A DNA stretch of 64,000 bases from Synchiropus splendidus (taxonomy: Eukaryota > Chordata > Actinopteri > Syngnathiformes > Callionymidae). The notes beneath the pieces were generated by a model. The model was not told the origin of the DNA. It did no database searches and saw only the letters and a list, made by a program, of their open reading frames with translations. Where the stretch lies: assembly GCF_027744825.2 (NCBI RefSeq), contig NC_071336.1, forward strand, positions 10,045,001 to 10,109,000, given 5' to 3'. A program made the translations under genes and the position numbers. Positions 48,475-64,000 of the stretch are shown one piece after another (within the stretch, counting starts at the first letter, position 1; each line of letters opens with the position of its first letter).

Positions 48475-50294
48475 TTCCAGAGACACAAATATTGAGGTGT
48501 GGTGGAATTTGACACCTTGAAGTTGATCAAGTGAGAAGGCGGAGTATTCATTTGTCGTCAACCTCACAATGATTCTTTTAAGCTGCTGCTGGTTTGTGAA
48601 GAGAGAGCTTGGATAGCATGAAAAGATGACAAAATGTTTGAACGCAACTACGTCTGATGCGGAAATGAATCCTACAGCCCAGGGCTTCTGATTTTAAACA
48701 CACCGAACAATATGCATTTTTCATTTTTTTTTTTTTTAAATGTACTCACGTCTTGCAACTATGAATTTGACTTTTGTGTCCCTTGCTTAGAGAGACTTTT
48801 GCACAGTATTTCAATATCTTTCCTACGTCATCCTTAAGACAAGAACAATAAGATATGTGTTATTATTATATGTGAAACATTCACAATACCTCCATTAGCC
48901 TCAAAGGAAGCAATCAAACCTGTTGGAGTGGAACAGCACAAATTCTGAGGCATTACCAAGTAATAACACTATACATGGAAGAATGTGGGTAGTTTGTATA
49001 AAACAGTTTAAAAGCCATATACACATAAATGAGACAAGCTGCACTTTACCAAGCTAGGACTGATATATAGTGCACAAAATCAGGCAATCCGGAGAGAAAT
49101 GTGTTTGTAGAACAACAATGCCAAGAGTTTCAGGGACGAAAAACCTTAGCTTTTATTGGACTTCAACATTCTGGCTTCTCCTTCGTTTCTTTTTTTTTTT
49201 TCTGAAAGGACAGGAAGCATCGGACAGGAAACGACTGAGCTCAGCAGAACATTTCAGACTAAGCGTAGACGTTCTTGTTGACAGCAGGTCAAGGTTGCTT
49301 GCTTTGTGGAGACGCACACAGTTCCGAACTCAACTCGAAACAATTCAGTTGGATACATCAGCAGACTAGGATAAAAGAATGAAAACTGACTTTCATGATT
49401 CAGTATTTTAATCCTAGTGGTCCATCAGAGGATCAAAGCAGAGCATATCTCAGTGAATAATCAAGTGGATAATCATTTTCCATGTGCCTCCCAGTCAGCA
49501 GAACATTATCTGCACAAAACATTTTTACGTCCATTGGACTGCTTTGAACCTGCACAAAATTTGAACATTTAATCGGATTCTTTTACTTTTTTTGTCAAAC
49601 ATTGCAAGGTCAGTGAGCTTTTAAGGTGCTAATCTCAAAATACACATTGTGATGTTACACATACAGCAACACCCTTGTAGTGGGTCAGTTGTCTGCTTTA
49701 ATTGTTTTATTCAATCCATTACCGAGCTGACAAACTCACGGCCAGTAGAAAACGTCATGTCACATGGCCAACCAATTCTGACCTTATACAGTAGTTTCTC
49801 AACAAACTGCAGTTCATCAGTTCATCCAGAGGTTTACTGTAACAAATAGAATAAATAGTGTAGTGTAGGTCATACGTTTAAAATAGGCAACATGTTTCCA
49901 TTCCATTCTCCTAGTCAAATTCTGTACAGGTTGCCTGGATTTATCTTTGACAATATGGCAGTGCAATATTTGAAAAATGTGCTATGTGTGAGTGCTTTTG
50001 TCACTTTTACTAAGCTGAGTGACCTTGTCATATTTTGTGTTACTGCTTAAATGAGTGTTTTTCAGCTTTTTCTAAGGAGGACCAAACCTACTTTCTTTTA
50101 AAGTGTTCCCGGGCTGCTGGTGAACAAGGCTGTTGGTTTGCACAAAGTTCTCTGTGATTTGAAATATTTACGTTGGCAAATGTGCATAAGCCCCGCCCAT
50201 TTAAAATGCAAACTGCAGTGTCTATGTTCTCTGTATTACTGGAACATGTCTCCAGAATCTATAAAGAATGCTATGCTGTACTTGTTAGATTTGT
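48475..50294. other. Non-coding sequence, no recognised gene
   Basis: T-runs at about 48726-48738 and 49191-49201. The open frame at 49070-49369 is unrecognised. Nothing else is supported. Confidence 0.5.
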
Positions 50295-50355
50295 TGAGAT
50301 ATGGCTCGGTTCTGTGTTTCTCTCACTCATTCCCGTGGTTGGTAGTGATGGACAG
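50295..50355 (+). repeat. Dispersed repeat, copy 1 (partner 57504-57560)
   Basis: GAGATATGGCTCGGTTCTGT and TCTCTCACT, with GTAGTGATGGACAG at the end, align with GAGACATGGCTCCGTTCTGA, TCTCTCACT and GTGATGATGGACAA at 57504-57560. The unrecognised 153-codon plus frame 50120-50581 runs across this copy. Confidence 0.4.
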
Positions 50356-50999
50356 GCAAATTGCTCCTGGCATCTGTGGCATCTTGTTGACACCAATCCA
50401 AGGAGGGGTCATGACATGGTCATGCTGCTACTGCAAAATAATGGCAGTTAAAATTAAAAACAGACCTTCCAAAATGACTCAGTGTGACCATAAAATGTGT
50501 CTTGTAAATACTATTCTGACATGCTGCATTGATAATTTTGTTCAGTACAAGAGGATGGTTGGAATTTTATTGATTCGGTAGACCTTTGGGAATTTACAGT
50601 TACAAGAAATGTGCATGTCAAATCCTATCAGCAGCGACAGGATTGTCAATAACGTGTTAAAAAAAAGACCTGTGTCAATCTATATCTGGACTTCTGTTCT
50701 ATATAGAATTACAATATGCACTCAATGTAAACTTGCATGTATTCGCGCAACATTTCGTGGATCCCGTTGCAGGGGAACATCGAGAACCTCTCAGTTCCTC
50801 AGTTTACTTTAAGTTGGATTGAGAGTCCCAAAGCACAATTATCTTTTACATGGCAATCTCAGACTTGAAATATATTTATTCATTTTAGCTGGAGAGGGAT
50901 GCGCCGCTCACGTTTAGGCTGAAGCTTAAACTATGCAGAATTCATAATGATAGCTCTCACTTTCACTTTCACAGTCTTGACAACATGCTATTTACAGAC
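50356..50999. other. Non-coding sequence, no recognised feature
   Basis: Unique-looking sequence; nothing supported. Confidence 0.5.
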
Positions 51000-51330
51000 A
51001 CCCGCTCCTGCAAAAAGGACTTAATCACACATTTCCATAAACACACAAACACATTGACACAGATCCTCTGGCATCTTTCCTCTCAACCGGCGCAGAGAAA
51101 GTAAATATTGACTCACGGTTTTCTCATTAAAAAGCTTTCCTAGTATCAGAGCCTAAGAAGGACGCAAGTATGCTAATGACAAATGTTCGAACGCCGATGG
51201 CAGTTCCAACAGTCGGCCTCTATCTTCTTGCCTTGCTTCCCAGGTGAAATTCTAATTGAGGTCACCCTTTGTGTCGGAGGAGTTCTCTTGAATACATTAG
51301 CTGGAGTGAACGAAACAGTTTGATTGTGAT
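51000..51330. promoter_or_regulatory. Candidate conserved non-coding element
   Basis: A repeat-free block with CGCAGAGAAAGTAAATATTG, TATGCTAATGACAAATG and GTGAAATTCTAATTGAGGTC. A second block of similar texture lies at 51680-51800. No coding pattern. Called from texture only. Confidence 0.25.
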
Positions 51331-52255
51331 GCGCTATGATTATTATTTACTCATTTCACTTTGTGTGTGAAACTGCGAAAATAACTTATGTGAGGCTGTA
51401 GTTATAATGGCAAACATGGGCCACATACCTCTCAGAATCGCAGATAAAGAGGTTGGTTTATTTTCAAATATATTAGTGGAAATCAAACTATTGAGAGCTG
51501 CTTTACTGAGCAATGAATCGCCACTTTATGTTTATAAACCTGATCGATGGCTGGGTGAGGGTGTCGCTAGATGACAGGACGAATTGACCTCCTCAACACC
51601 TCTCCACATCAGGTATATTGAACACCAACCGGCCTCCTCTTCTAACATCCTTTCAGGCGGATGGTAGCGACTCCCTCTAATAATGACGAAAAAGTCGGCA
51701 CTGGCTTGCGTGCGATTTCATTTCCTCCGCTCTCGCATTACAGGCTGAAGTCCTGACAGTCACTTCACTAGAAGCAATCACAGTAAAGACCATTGCTTTA
51801 GTGTGTGATTGAATACCAATATAGCTGACCCCTGAGTTTGGCGTCAAACGTAGAGCGGTGGATGAACGCCAGCTTGTGAGGAGAGGAGAGTGGATTATCT
51901 TTCCCTGGTGGACTTTTAGCTACACAAAGCGAAATTGCAGCGCAAAGCTTTCATCAAGTTGGTGGTAGACAAGATTGATTGATACAGTAATCCATATAAT
52001 ACTTCATTCAGCCATTCTCTGTCCTTCCTTTCAGTGTTTGGCCCAGGATATTCAGATTTTATTAGACTTTTCAGTAGTAGTAGAGTGCAGTGTTTTAAAG
52101 CCACTCTGGAATGTGTTTGAAATTGTGCCGTTCCGGGGATTTGAGGTCTTTTTTCTATCTTTAGAGCGTCTTTTTATATTTATATTCTATAGTACACTGG
52201 TTTAAAAGAATTGGTTGCTTTAAGTTGAAGGGGATTCGTGCAAACCGGAACTCTG

Positions 52256-56369
<4,114 letters not shown>

Positions 56370-56415
56370 GCATGTGGCTGTGAGGCAGCAGCTCTCACCA
56401 CTAACCCACCGTGGG
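56370..56415 (-). mobile_element. CACGGTGG-family SINE, 5' end fragment
   Basis: On the minus strand CCCACGGTGGGTTAGTGGTG is followed by AGAGCTGCTGCCTCACAGCC, which matches the first 45 or so bases (A-box region) of the element at 35012-35200. The body downstream is absent, so only the 5' end is present. Confidence 0.6.
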
Positions 56416-57503
56416 AAATACCAAGTGTGTCTTGGAATGTATTTATTTAATCATAATTATGAAATATAAATACAGCTGATGAGATGTAGTGTATGCACAG
56501 CAATTATAACTCCATTCTCTCGGAACAAACATGAATAATGGATTGCACTCCAAGATGTTGGCGGCAATTTTCATCAGTATCGAGTATTCAATATATTGAC
56601 TCTGGGGTAGCTCGACCACTTACGATCTATCTTTATTTCTCAGAATCCATATTCTTAGTAATAGCAAGTTCCCGCCTCTTCTCAGGTCAGCCCGACTCAG
56701 CACCCACTTCTCACTGTATTATTAAAGCCAGCAGGCTTGCAGTGCTGACATAGTTCAGACAAACAGGGATTGTCACTTCAAAAGCAGAAAATGCCGACTA
56801 CATCATCAGGAAAGTGGCACTGTGTTGGGTGTTTGAAAGACTCTTGGTTGCCTGCGAAGGAATTCTGTGTCATCATGTGTCCTCTCAAGTCTAGTCATTC
56901 ATTAAGTGCTAAAATATTAAAGTAATAAAGATTGTAAGTTCCTTCAACATGATTTCTCCTGTGGCAATAGGAGAGAAGTAAATTGCAGATCACACAATTA
57001 GTTAAAGAGGACATTTTCATTTCATCACGCTACTTTTTCAGACTGATAGATTCCAGAGTCTGTGTTACTGTACAAATCTACATAAGAGGAAATAATAAAT
57101 GGCGTCCAAGTGCTTTTTTGTTTTCCAATTTTGGTGATTTAAATGCTATTAATATCTAAATTTAAATGAGCTCTATTTAGAGCAGGAGGAAACTCACTTA
57201 CACAACCTAGTTAAAAATTGGGCAAGTAAGTCAGTCAAGCTCACACAGCAGGATATATGAAGAACATTTTTCGTAAACAAGTTCATCAGTCATCTTTTGC
57301 TGCTTGTTGCTGCCCCGTTGAATTCCGTATTACTGCACACTTGTGAGCAAAAATCCCTCCCAGTCAAAACCCCACTTCCTCATTCAGTTCAAACAGGTTG
57401 TCGTACATGCTTCTGTGCATATTTTGACATCAACATATATACGCAGAGATCCTGCTTCGGTGGAGCAGGTAAGCAGGTTTTTAGTGAGTATGCTGAATCG
57501 ACA

Positions 57504-57560
57504 GAGACATGGCTCCGTTCTGAGTCTCTCACTTTTGTGTCTGCCTGTGATGATGGACAA
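57504..57560 (+). repeat. Dispersed repeat, copy 2 (partner 50295-50355)
   Basis: Roughly 27 of the first 30 bases match the partner once a two-base gap is allowed, followed by a shared GATGGACA block. Same strand as the partner. The family is unknown. Confidence 0.4.
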
Positions 57561-59584
57561 CACTCCGGTAAACCAGTGAATCATTTTCTCTATAGGAGTG
57601 TGTGTTGTTCATGCAGACACACAGCACAGGTTAATAAAGAGCATGGCAATGTGAAAAGCTGAGCTACCTTTCTTGAAACACATTATAGCTCCCATTTGCT
57701 TTACAGCTCCAATGGAGACAGATCTCTTGTACACAGCTCCTAATAAGGAAGTGGGCAGAGTGCAATGCGATGTCACGTTACCTCATTTGTTCATTTGTGT
57801 TCAGAACTTTATAAAGTGAGCATCATCTTGATGATTGACTGAGATCATGGAGAAGAGGGCAACATTTGAAACAGATGCCAAAGACAGGAAAGTTGCATCA
57901 GCAGGCCAGGTTCACTTTTAGATCACGAGACCAAAAACATTTGAACCTTTCCATCCAAATAACTCAATGTTGCAGTTCCTCGTGCCTATTATATACTTCC
58001 ATTAACATTAGCATGGGTTCGTCTCCGAGAACATTACATTTCTCATGTACATGTTTTACATGTAAAGTATGTTGATTTGCAGATTATTTTACTAAATGTT
58101 TCAATTTTCATTTTTTTTCGACTTTCAGTACCCGTTGTTGACTTTCTCTCTTCCTTTTGTTCGTGCTCCTATTTATACAGAAAACCTCTTTCTATTATTT
58201 AGTTTCCATTCATTCCATATATTAGGCAAGAAATGTGGTTTGTAACATATGACTGTATTACCATCTATTAAGGGTCCTTAAGTATTTAACAATTTTTCTT
58301 TTCTTTTCCTTTCTTTTTTTGACTGGTAGCTGGTCTCTCATTCGGGAACAGACTTACGTCAGTGTCAAGGAAAGAACTGCGTACACCCTGGAAGCATCAG
58401 TAGACTTTTGCTGTCAAAAATGTCAGGACACAATGTTGTTCATCATACTTGACCTGTTGAAAACTCCTGATCAACAGCAGCCGTTAACTACAGCACTTCA
58501 ACACATTCATCCACATTTATTTTTCAGATCATTTTGTCAATGCCGTTCACTGAACTGCTTTGGGTTTGCAAACATCCGCAAGTGCGTTTTGGCAGTTTTT
58601 GAAGATTCAAGATGGTGTGGAGGCAGCACGAAAAGGGCACTGTGACAATTTATGGACGACAGGGGAATAAGATGTATGGAAAGATACTTTTAGACAGGAA
58701 GATGTGTAAAGATTGTGCTTAGAGAGCGTGTCATCCTTCCAAATCTGACAATGTCAATTACCCGTGTTCACATCTGACAGCAGAATAAGGGTGTTTGGGG
58801 TGAGATGTGTGCTTGTGCGTGTAAAAGGAGGACTTTAAATGAATAAATAAAAAGGTCACGTCACAGTATTTTCATAAAAGCTCATTAACTGTGACTCAGT
58901 GCAATAGATGTCTGTGTAATTAGAATAGCAGAGAGTGCTCTAATTAAAAACAATAAACAGGAAAGGTAAGCTAAAGATTTTTAATGCAGAGCTCCACTGC
59001 ATCTGAGCCTTGCACTACATGGTCGTGACAGGTGCCCTTTTGAAGGCGATTGGATTCTGAAATGTTAGCACCCTGCGTTTATGAGGAACAAATATGATTG
59101 TATTGGACCAAAACACTTTAAAGTTGAAAAGTTCCGTGGGCAAAAAGGTGAGTCATTATCGGGTGCTTTGGATGAAAGTTTTCCCTCATTACTGCCAAAG
59201 AAGATATTCTGCAGCTTTGTGCAATATTGGTCGATATTTATAGGTAGTTACTTTTGAACAACTTTTATGGAGTTGGTCAGTCAAACTCTCACAGCAAAGA
59301 TGAACTATCCAAGGTATCCAAGCTCAGACGTGACACATCTCTGAGAGATCTTTAAACCGTGGCATATTTCACTGACCAGTGTATGTGACTGTGCTCAATA
59401 TATTAAACTATTTTTCTGATACAATTCTGATTTTGAAAACACCAATGGAGACCAGTGACTACACGCCACTACAAATAAATAACAATATGAATGTTGTTTG
59501 CAATCTTTATTCAGGGTGTCAAATTATTCCAGCTTGATTTAAGTTTTTTTTCTTTCCCCCTACACGTAAGAAGAACAGAGATAC
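57561..59584. other. Non-coding sequence, no recognised gene
   Basis: A CTTTT-type pyrimidine run lies at about 58295-58320. The open frame at 58319-58645 (108 codons) is unrecognised. The 58860-58990 stretch, with GTGTAATTAGAATAG and CTCTAATTAAAAAC, carries homeodomain-type cores but no further support. Confidence 0.45.

Positions 59585-59659
<75 letters not shown>
59585..59659. repeat. (ATT)n microsatellite, 25 units
   Basis: Uninterrupted TAT/ATT triplets. The poly-Leu and poly-Asn frames across it are artefacts of the repeat. Confidence 0.95.
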
Positions 59660-60059
59660 GTGTTTGTTTGTTTTTGGCAGTTTTATTTTTATTAAATGTA
59701 TGTAGTAATAAATTAAATAGATATGAAATTGGGTCCACAGACATTACATCAGTTAATAAATATTCACGTAAAAATCTTTCTGAAATAGCGACTGGTCAGA
59801 ACGGAGCCTTCTGCCCACCCCTGCTTGCTTTCAAACCGGTGTGTCTCACTGCGCTCATACATGCCATATGACCTCCACACTTGGCAGTAAAATGATCTTG
59901 CAGACAAAGCCTTACTTCCTCGTGGTTTACAGATGAAAACATGCGGAGCTCCTGCTTTAGCGGACGTCATCGGAGCAGGCCAGGCCCCGTGACTTTGTGA
60001 GCTCACGAGCGAGTGAGACAGCTAACTTAACACCAACAAATTACAGTCCCAGGATGGTT

Positions 60060-60280
60060 GTCATGCGACACAAGATGCTCTCTGTGTTCGCGGTGGTCAT
60101 CATAAGAGATCCTTGGCTCTTTCACAACTGCCCGTAAATGATGAATGATACCCAATTCTACACCTGCGAGAGACGGATGAGCTGAGCTGTCCGTGTAACA
60201 GTAATCAATTCCTGGTCAGTTTAATTACTTCCCCGGCCTAATGTCTGTCCTTGACCTTCAGAGGTAGAGGTCGTTTAGCA
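60060..60280. promoter_or_regulatory. Candidate conserved non-coding element with TAATTA motif
   Basis: A repeat-free block containing CAGTAATCAATTCC, TCAGTTTAATTACTTCC (TAATTA at 60222-60227) and GCCTAATGTCTGTCC. The motif spacing resembles developmental enhancers. No coding frame. Assigned from motif content only. Confidence 0.28.
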
Positions 60281-62169
60281 GGGACAGTGGTGCAGCTTCT
60301 TTCAAACAGTTACATGTAATCTTTCAGGGGATGGGTGGAGTCCTGTGGAAGATGGTGGTGAATAAGACGGCTCTGAGCCGCAGTGTCACGTAAACCCTTT
60401 CCATATGTCAACAGCTCACCTTTCCAACACTGTGATACTTGGCTGGGCTCCATCGATATCAAGGAGATTTGTCAGCGGCCCTGTTTGTTCACTGCATGTG
60501 CTGATAGCCCGCCAGCCTGTTTGTTTGTTTATTCTCCGTCTAGGTCAGAGTCAATGCCCTGTCTCACTACTTGTCTGCCTTTTCTTTCTCATAGCAAGCC
60601 TTTGAATCCCAGTCTCTGAACTCGCAAGGTCCTGTTGCGCTGACCTTTTCAAAGAGCGCTATGTGCTGTAACATAATGTCATAACATGAAATTGTCAGAT
60701 CCATCGCCTGTTGTTTGAAGAAGGCCTGGCTTTTCTGGTGGTTGCTCATTCACAAATCTGTTTGAAAAGTGCATAAAGGCGAACTATACAAATACATTAA
60801 CTGGACTATGGAGGAATTTAGTTTGTTGGACTCCAAAGGCTAAATGCAGATGACATACAATATACAATACGATATATATTTTTCTTTTTTATTTTCAGCG
60901 ACGCATGGTTTTAAGAAATGATTTTATATTGTGAATATAGACCAACAGACAAACCAACACTGTTGAAAACATCACCTCTGTGGCAGAGGTAGTAACAAAA
61001 ATACCCAATCCAAACTTGAGCTGAAATGAAAGAATAATGTGCAATTGACAGTTAGATAAAATATCTTCAGTTGATTATTTGAGAAATATGAGCATTCAAA
61101 CCACACACTATAGAGTGAAACAGGACTGAAAAAACAATTCTTGCACACCACTTAGTGTTTCCACCCGTCAGTCTGTAACAACCACTTTCTTTTAACCCAC
61201 TACATGATTCAGAACATATTTCAATAATTCACAACTGGAGAATAGTTCTCTCCAAGGGTATCTCCAATGTGTCTTTTCAGGGAAACCAAGGCAAGTTCCA
61301 TTCCAGAGTCTCCATTTAAGTTGACAAAGTGAGAAATATTTTCACTCCCAAGGTGTCAAACAGTAACTACTGTCAAGTGCACTTTTGCGTCCTGTTATTG
61401 CCAATGAGTACAACTTTGTGTTGTCCCTAAAGGCACAAAAGCGCACAATCATTTGAGGTTCTATATATTCTAAGTGGCACAATTATTTAGAGAGAGTGAA
61501 AGGAGTGGCCCCCAAATCCCAACCTTTGTCTTTCTTTCATGAGGACGTGTTTCAGTTGAATGCCTGATGTGTTTGACACACATTCTGGGACCTGGAGAAA
61601 TAGTCGCTACTCGATGCAATGTCTGGAAAGAAATACAATGTCATCTCTACATGCAACGGATGACTTCTCATTCATACCTGTAGATACCTTGTCACAGAAA
61701 TAAGTATAAACCACAAGTATCTTAAAAACAACTTGTAGGCTCCAAGGACGGCCTTGCAAATCTTCCCATCACCAATAGAAAAACACAGTGTTAACAGTTT
61801 ATTTTCTAAAGAAAGATGTATTTAAGAAGTGCTGAAAGATATTTGGCAGATCGGATTTTATTCCACTACTAAGTTCAGATTTTTCCTGTCATGACCAATG
61901 GTCCATTGTCATTTGAGTGCCAGACTGAGGGTGAACACAGAATATCATGGAGCTGCAGCGACTTGTTTAAAACAGATGCTCATTCTAATCACTGTTTCGG
62001 TAAATGTAAATAATTCTGCGAGCACAGAGTGCAAAAAAAAAAAAAAAAAACGCAAATGCAACTAGCTAGTCCAACACGCTGAAACAACGTTAAAACGTCT
62101 AGAAAAGGATTCACTTAAGTTCAAGCTCTGCCAAACAGTCTCTTGTAGCAAAACTTTACCAAGCCAAAC
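60281..62169. other. Non-coding sequence, no recognised gene
   Basis: Unique-looking sequence ending in an 18-base A-run at 62033-62050. A possible further relative of the 40011/43501 repeat lies near 61548. Nothing else is supported. Confidence 0.45.
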
Positions 62170-62400
62170 TGAGAAAAGTGATGCATATAAGTGATCCATC
62201 AGCTTTCTCATCCGTCTCAGCACTCAGACGGCAGATAGTGTTGATAAGCGGAACAGCTTGCTACTTGAGTGACAGCATTACAGCAACGGGCACATCAGCA
62301 ATCAGCGCTCATTTCCTCGTAATTTCGCCGCGCCGGCACTATATTAACTCTCCGGGTGGTCCTGTCTGTTTGGCAGGAGGAATAAATAAATAAGTCTCAC
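62170..62400. promoter_or_regulatory. Candidate conserved non-coding element
   Basis: A repeat-free block with TGATGCATATAAGTGATCC, GCAATCAGCGCTCATTTCC and CGTAATTTCGCCGCGCCGGC, unusually CpG-containing for this window. No recognisable protein in its 71-codon plus frame. Assigned from texture only. Confidence 0.25.
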
Positions 62401-64000
62401 ACTCAAGTCTGATTGCCGACTGATACATGTATATCTCTGATAATGATAAAAAACACTCGAGAGAGTGATGGCACATATTGAATTTCTTTTTCTTTGGTCA
62501 GAGTTTGTGTTTTAAGGTTTGGCAGTAAATCATCGAGAGGTAAGCAGCTACACAACAACTCCAAGATTATAATAGTATAATTTACATATTCAATAATATT
62601 TAATAACATGGCTAAACAACCCTCATAATCTCTTTAAATGTCAAAGGTACTGCATACCTCTACACACGAACGCGTGACTAGCCTTACAGCTTCACGCTGT
62701 TTGTCTTCCCACTTCAATTCTGCCCATGGAACTTGTTTCTGACTCAATACAGACTGAAAGTGGGAAGAAATTGCCACCAAGAGTTCACCTAATGTATCAA
62801 GACACGAGCATCAGTCACATAACGGTCAGCGATCATTTCCAGCACAGGCCTTCGGTGGCATGAAAGAAAATGGTACAATTTGATCCCATGGGACCAGAAA
62901 GGATCAGCACGCTTTCGAAAACAAATCCGGCCACCTGACTGACTTAGTTTAGACAGACCGAGAAACACAGTGATGCACGTGTTAAACTAGAGCCAAATAT
63001 GAGTGAGGATAAAAACTAAGTTTGGATACTGACGCTGAATTCCGTTTCACTTTCCAGATCTAGCAGTTGAAGATGTTGGCTACCGAAACAGTCAAACACT
63101 GCTTACACCACACATTCAAAATACTAATAAGGCGTCAGAGAAAGACTATTTCCAAGTTGAGTTTAGCTTCCCACAGATGCCAAAGTCAAGCTCCACGTTC
63201 ATGTTGACGCATTAGCCGTTAGCACATGCTGCCTTCCGTAAGATCAAGGTTAGGGTGAAGGCTATGTGAGGCGCTCCATTCGCTCAAAGATCATGCGCAT
63301 TAGTCATGGTGCCTTCTTGGAGGCAGCGTCAGTATTCCAAGTGACAACCAATTTTGAAATGGTGACTAGCTCCCCTGTGAGTCAACATGCAACGCGGAAA
63401 GCTGACTTCAGTGTCATCGTTGGACACAAACTTCCACAAGCTGATGGTTGTTATTTGACGCCTTAGGGGTGAGAATATACACAAATAACTGTATACCTAC
63501 TATCATACATCATAAGTCACAGGTAGAAGAAGACCAGAAAAACAGGTTATCAGCATGAGCAGGAGAAACACTTCTTGCACACTCAACTGAAACCTGTGAA
63601 AGTATTAACATCTCTCTGTGTGTGCTACGTGAGCCCACAGTGATATGTTCATCTCCTTACACCTGTACCTAACACCTAACACAAAGTGAAGAAGTGATCT
63701 CTGATCCAGCCATGTTCTACATGAGGGCATGTCAGGTGAAATGTTTTAGCATCATTTTAGTTCACCTTTTATCAGCACTGCAAGTAATATGCACGCAGAT
63801 TACTATTGGTATTCACTTCAGTCAATTTACAGAAACATCCATGGTTATATCAGTGCCCCGAGAGAAATGCTATCCATTAGCCCTTCTTATGAATTTGGCC
63901 TTTCATTCACAGCGTGTGATCCAGGGTACTCAACGGAACTTTGCAAACAGTAATTCAGAAAGCAGATGTCGAAAGAGAAAGAGCAACAGAAGATTCATGA
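62401..64000. other. Non-coding sequence, no recognised feature
   Basis: Unique-looking sequence up to the window edge; short open frames only. Confidence 0.5.

Noticed and set aside
50120..50581. 153-codon plus-strand frame as a gene
   Set aside because: Part of it recurs as a dispersed repeat at 57.5 kb, another plus frame overlaps it, and no domain is recognised.

Overview
The window reads as vertebrate, most likely teleost-fish, nuclear DNA and looks almost entirely non-coding. The sequence is AT-rich, has no operon-like gene packing, and carries long (TA)n, (AAT)n and (AAG)n microsatellites. It also holds decayed copies of repeats I know from fish genomes: non-LTR retrotransposon ORF2 ends, a tRNA-like element of the 'CACGGTGG...TAGTGGTTAGCAC' type, and small terminal-inverted-repeat elements. 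The species cannot be named from what I can see. I found no exon chain, no recognisable host protein, no rRNA or tRNA gene and no CRISPR array. It is probably an intergenic desert or the inside of a very large intron.

Layout. 0-5 kb: a degenerate TTTTAGTC/TTTCGTC repeat, a 36-base sequence present twice in inverted orientation 1.9 kb apart, and between those copies a LINE ORF2 end on the minus strand. 5-13 kb: mostly unique sequence with several clean, moderately GC-rich, homeobox-motif-bearing patches that resemble conserved non-coding elements, the longest open frame of the window (200 codons, minus strand, unrecognised), a GGTAC-rich TIR element, and a compact perfect hairpin. 13.2-13.5 kb: a 156-base near-perfect palindrome built around a (TA)n core. 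13.5-29 kb: largely featureless unique sequence with a few SINE/LINE scraps and candidate regulatory patches (20.2 kb; 27.7 kb with an RFX X-box). 29-38 kb: a mirror (AAT)n/(ATT)n tract, candidate regulatory patches, a strong CTCF-like site at 32.54 kb, a TIR-element end, a tRNA-like SINE, and dispersed TTTCATGAAAC elements. 38-49 kb: the densest transposon debris, comprising a second LINE end, four small TIR elements, two more palindrome-plus-(TA)n structures and two hairpins. 49-64 kb: mostly unique sequence with a (TA)n, an (ATT)n, a SINE scrap and three CNE-like patches.

The most unusual recurring structure is perfect inverted repeats lying at, or built around, long (TA)n tracts (13.2 kb, 41.65 kb, 46.4-46.6 kb), with a trinucleotide analogue at 29.1 kb. 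They could be genuine foldback or template-switch products, or assembly artefacts. No new enzyme, defence or metabolic system is visible. All assignments rest on pattern recognition by eye; element families are not named where I cannot be sure.
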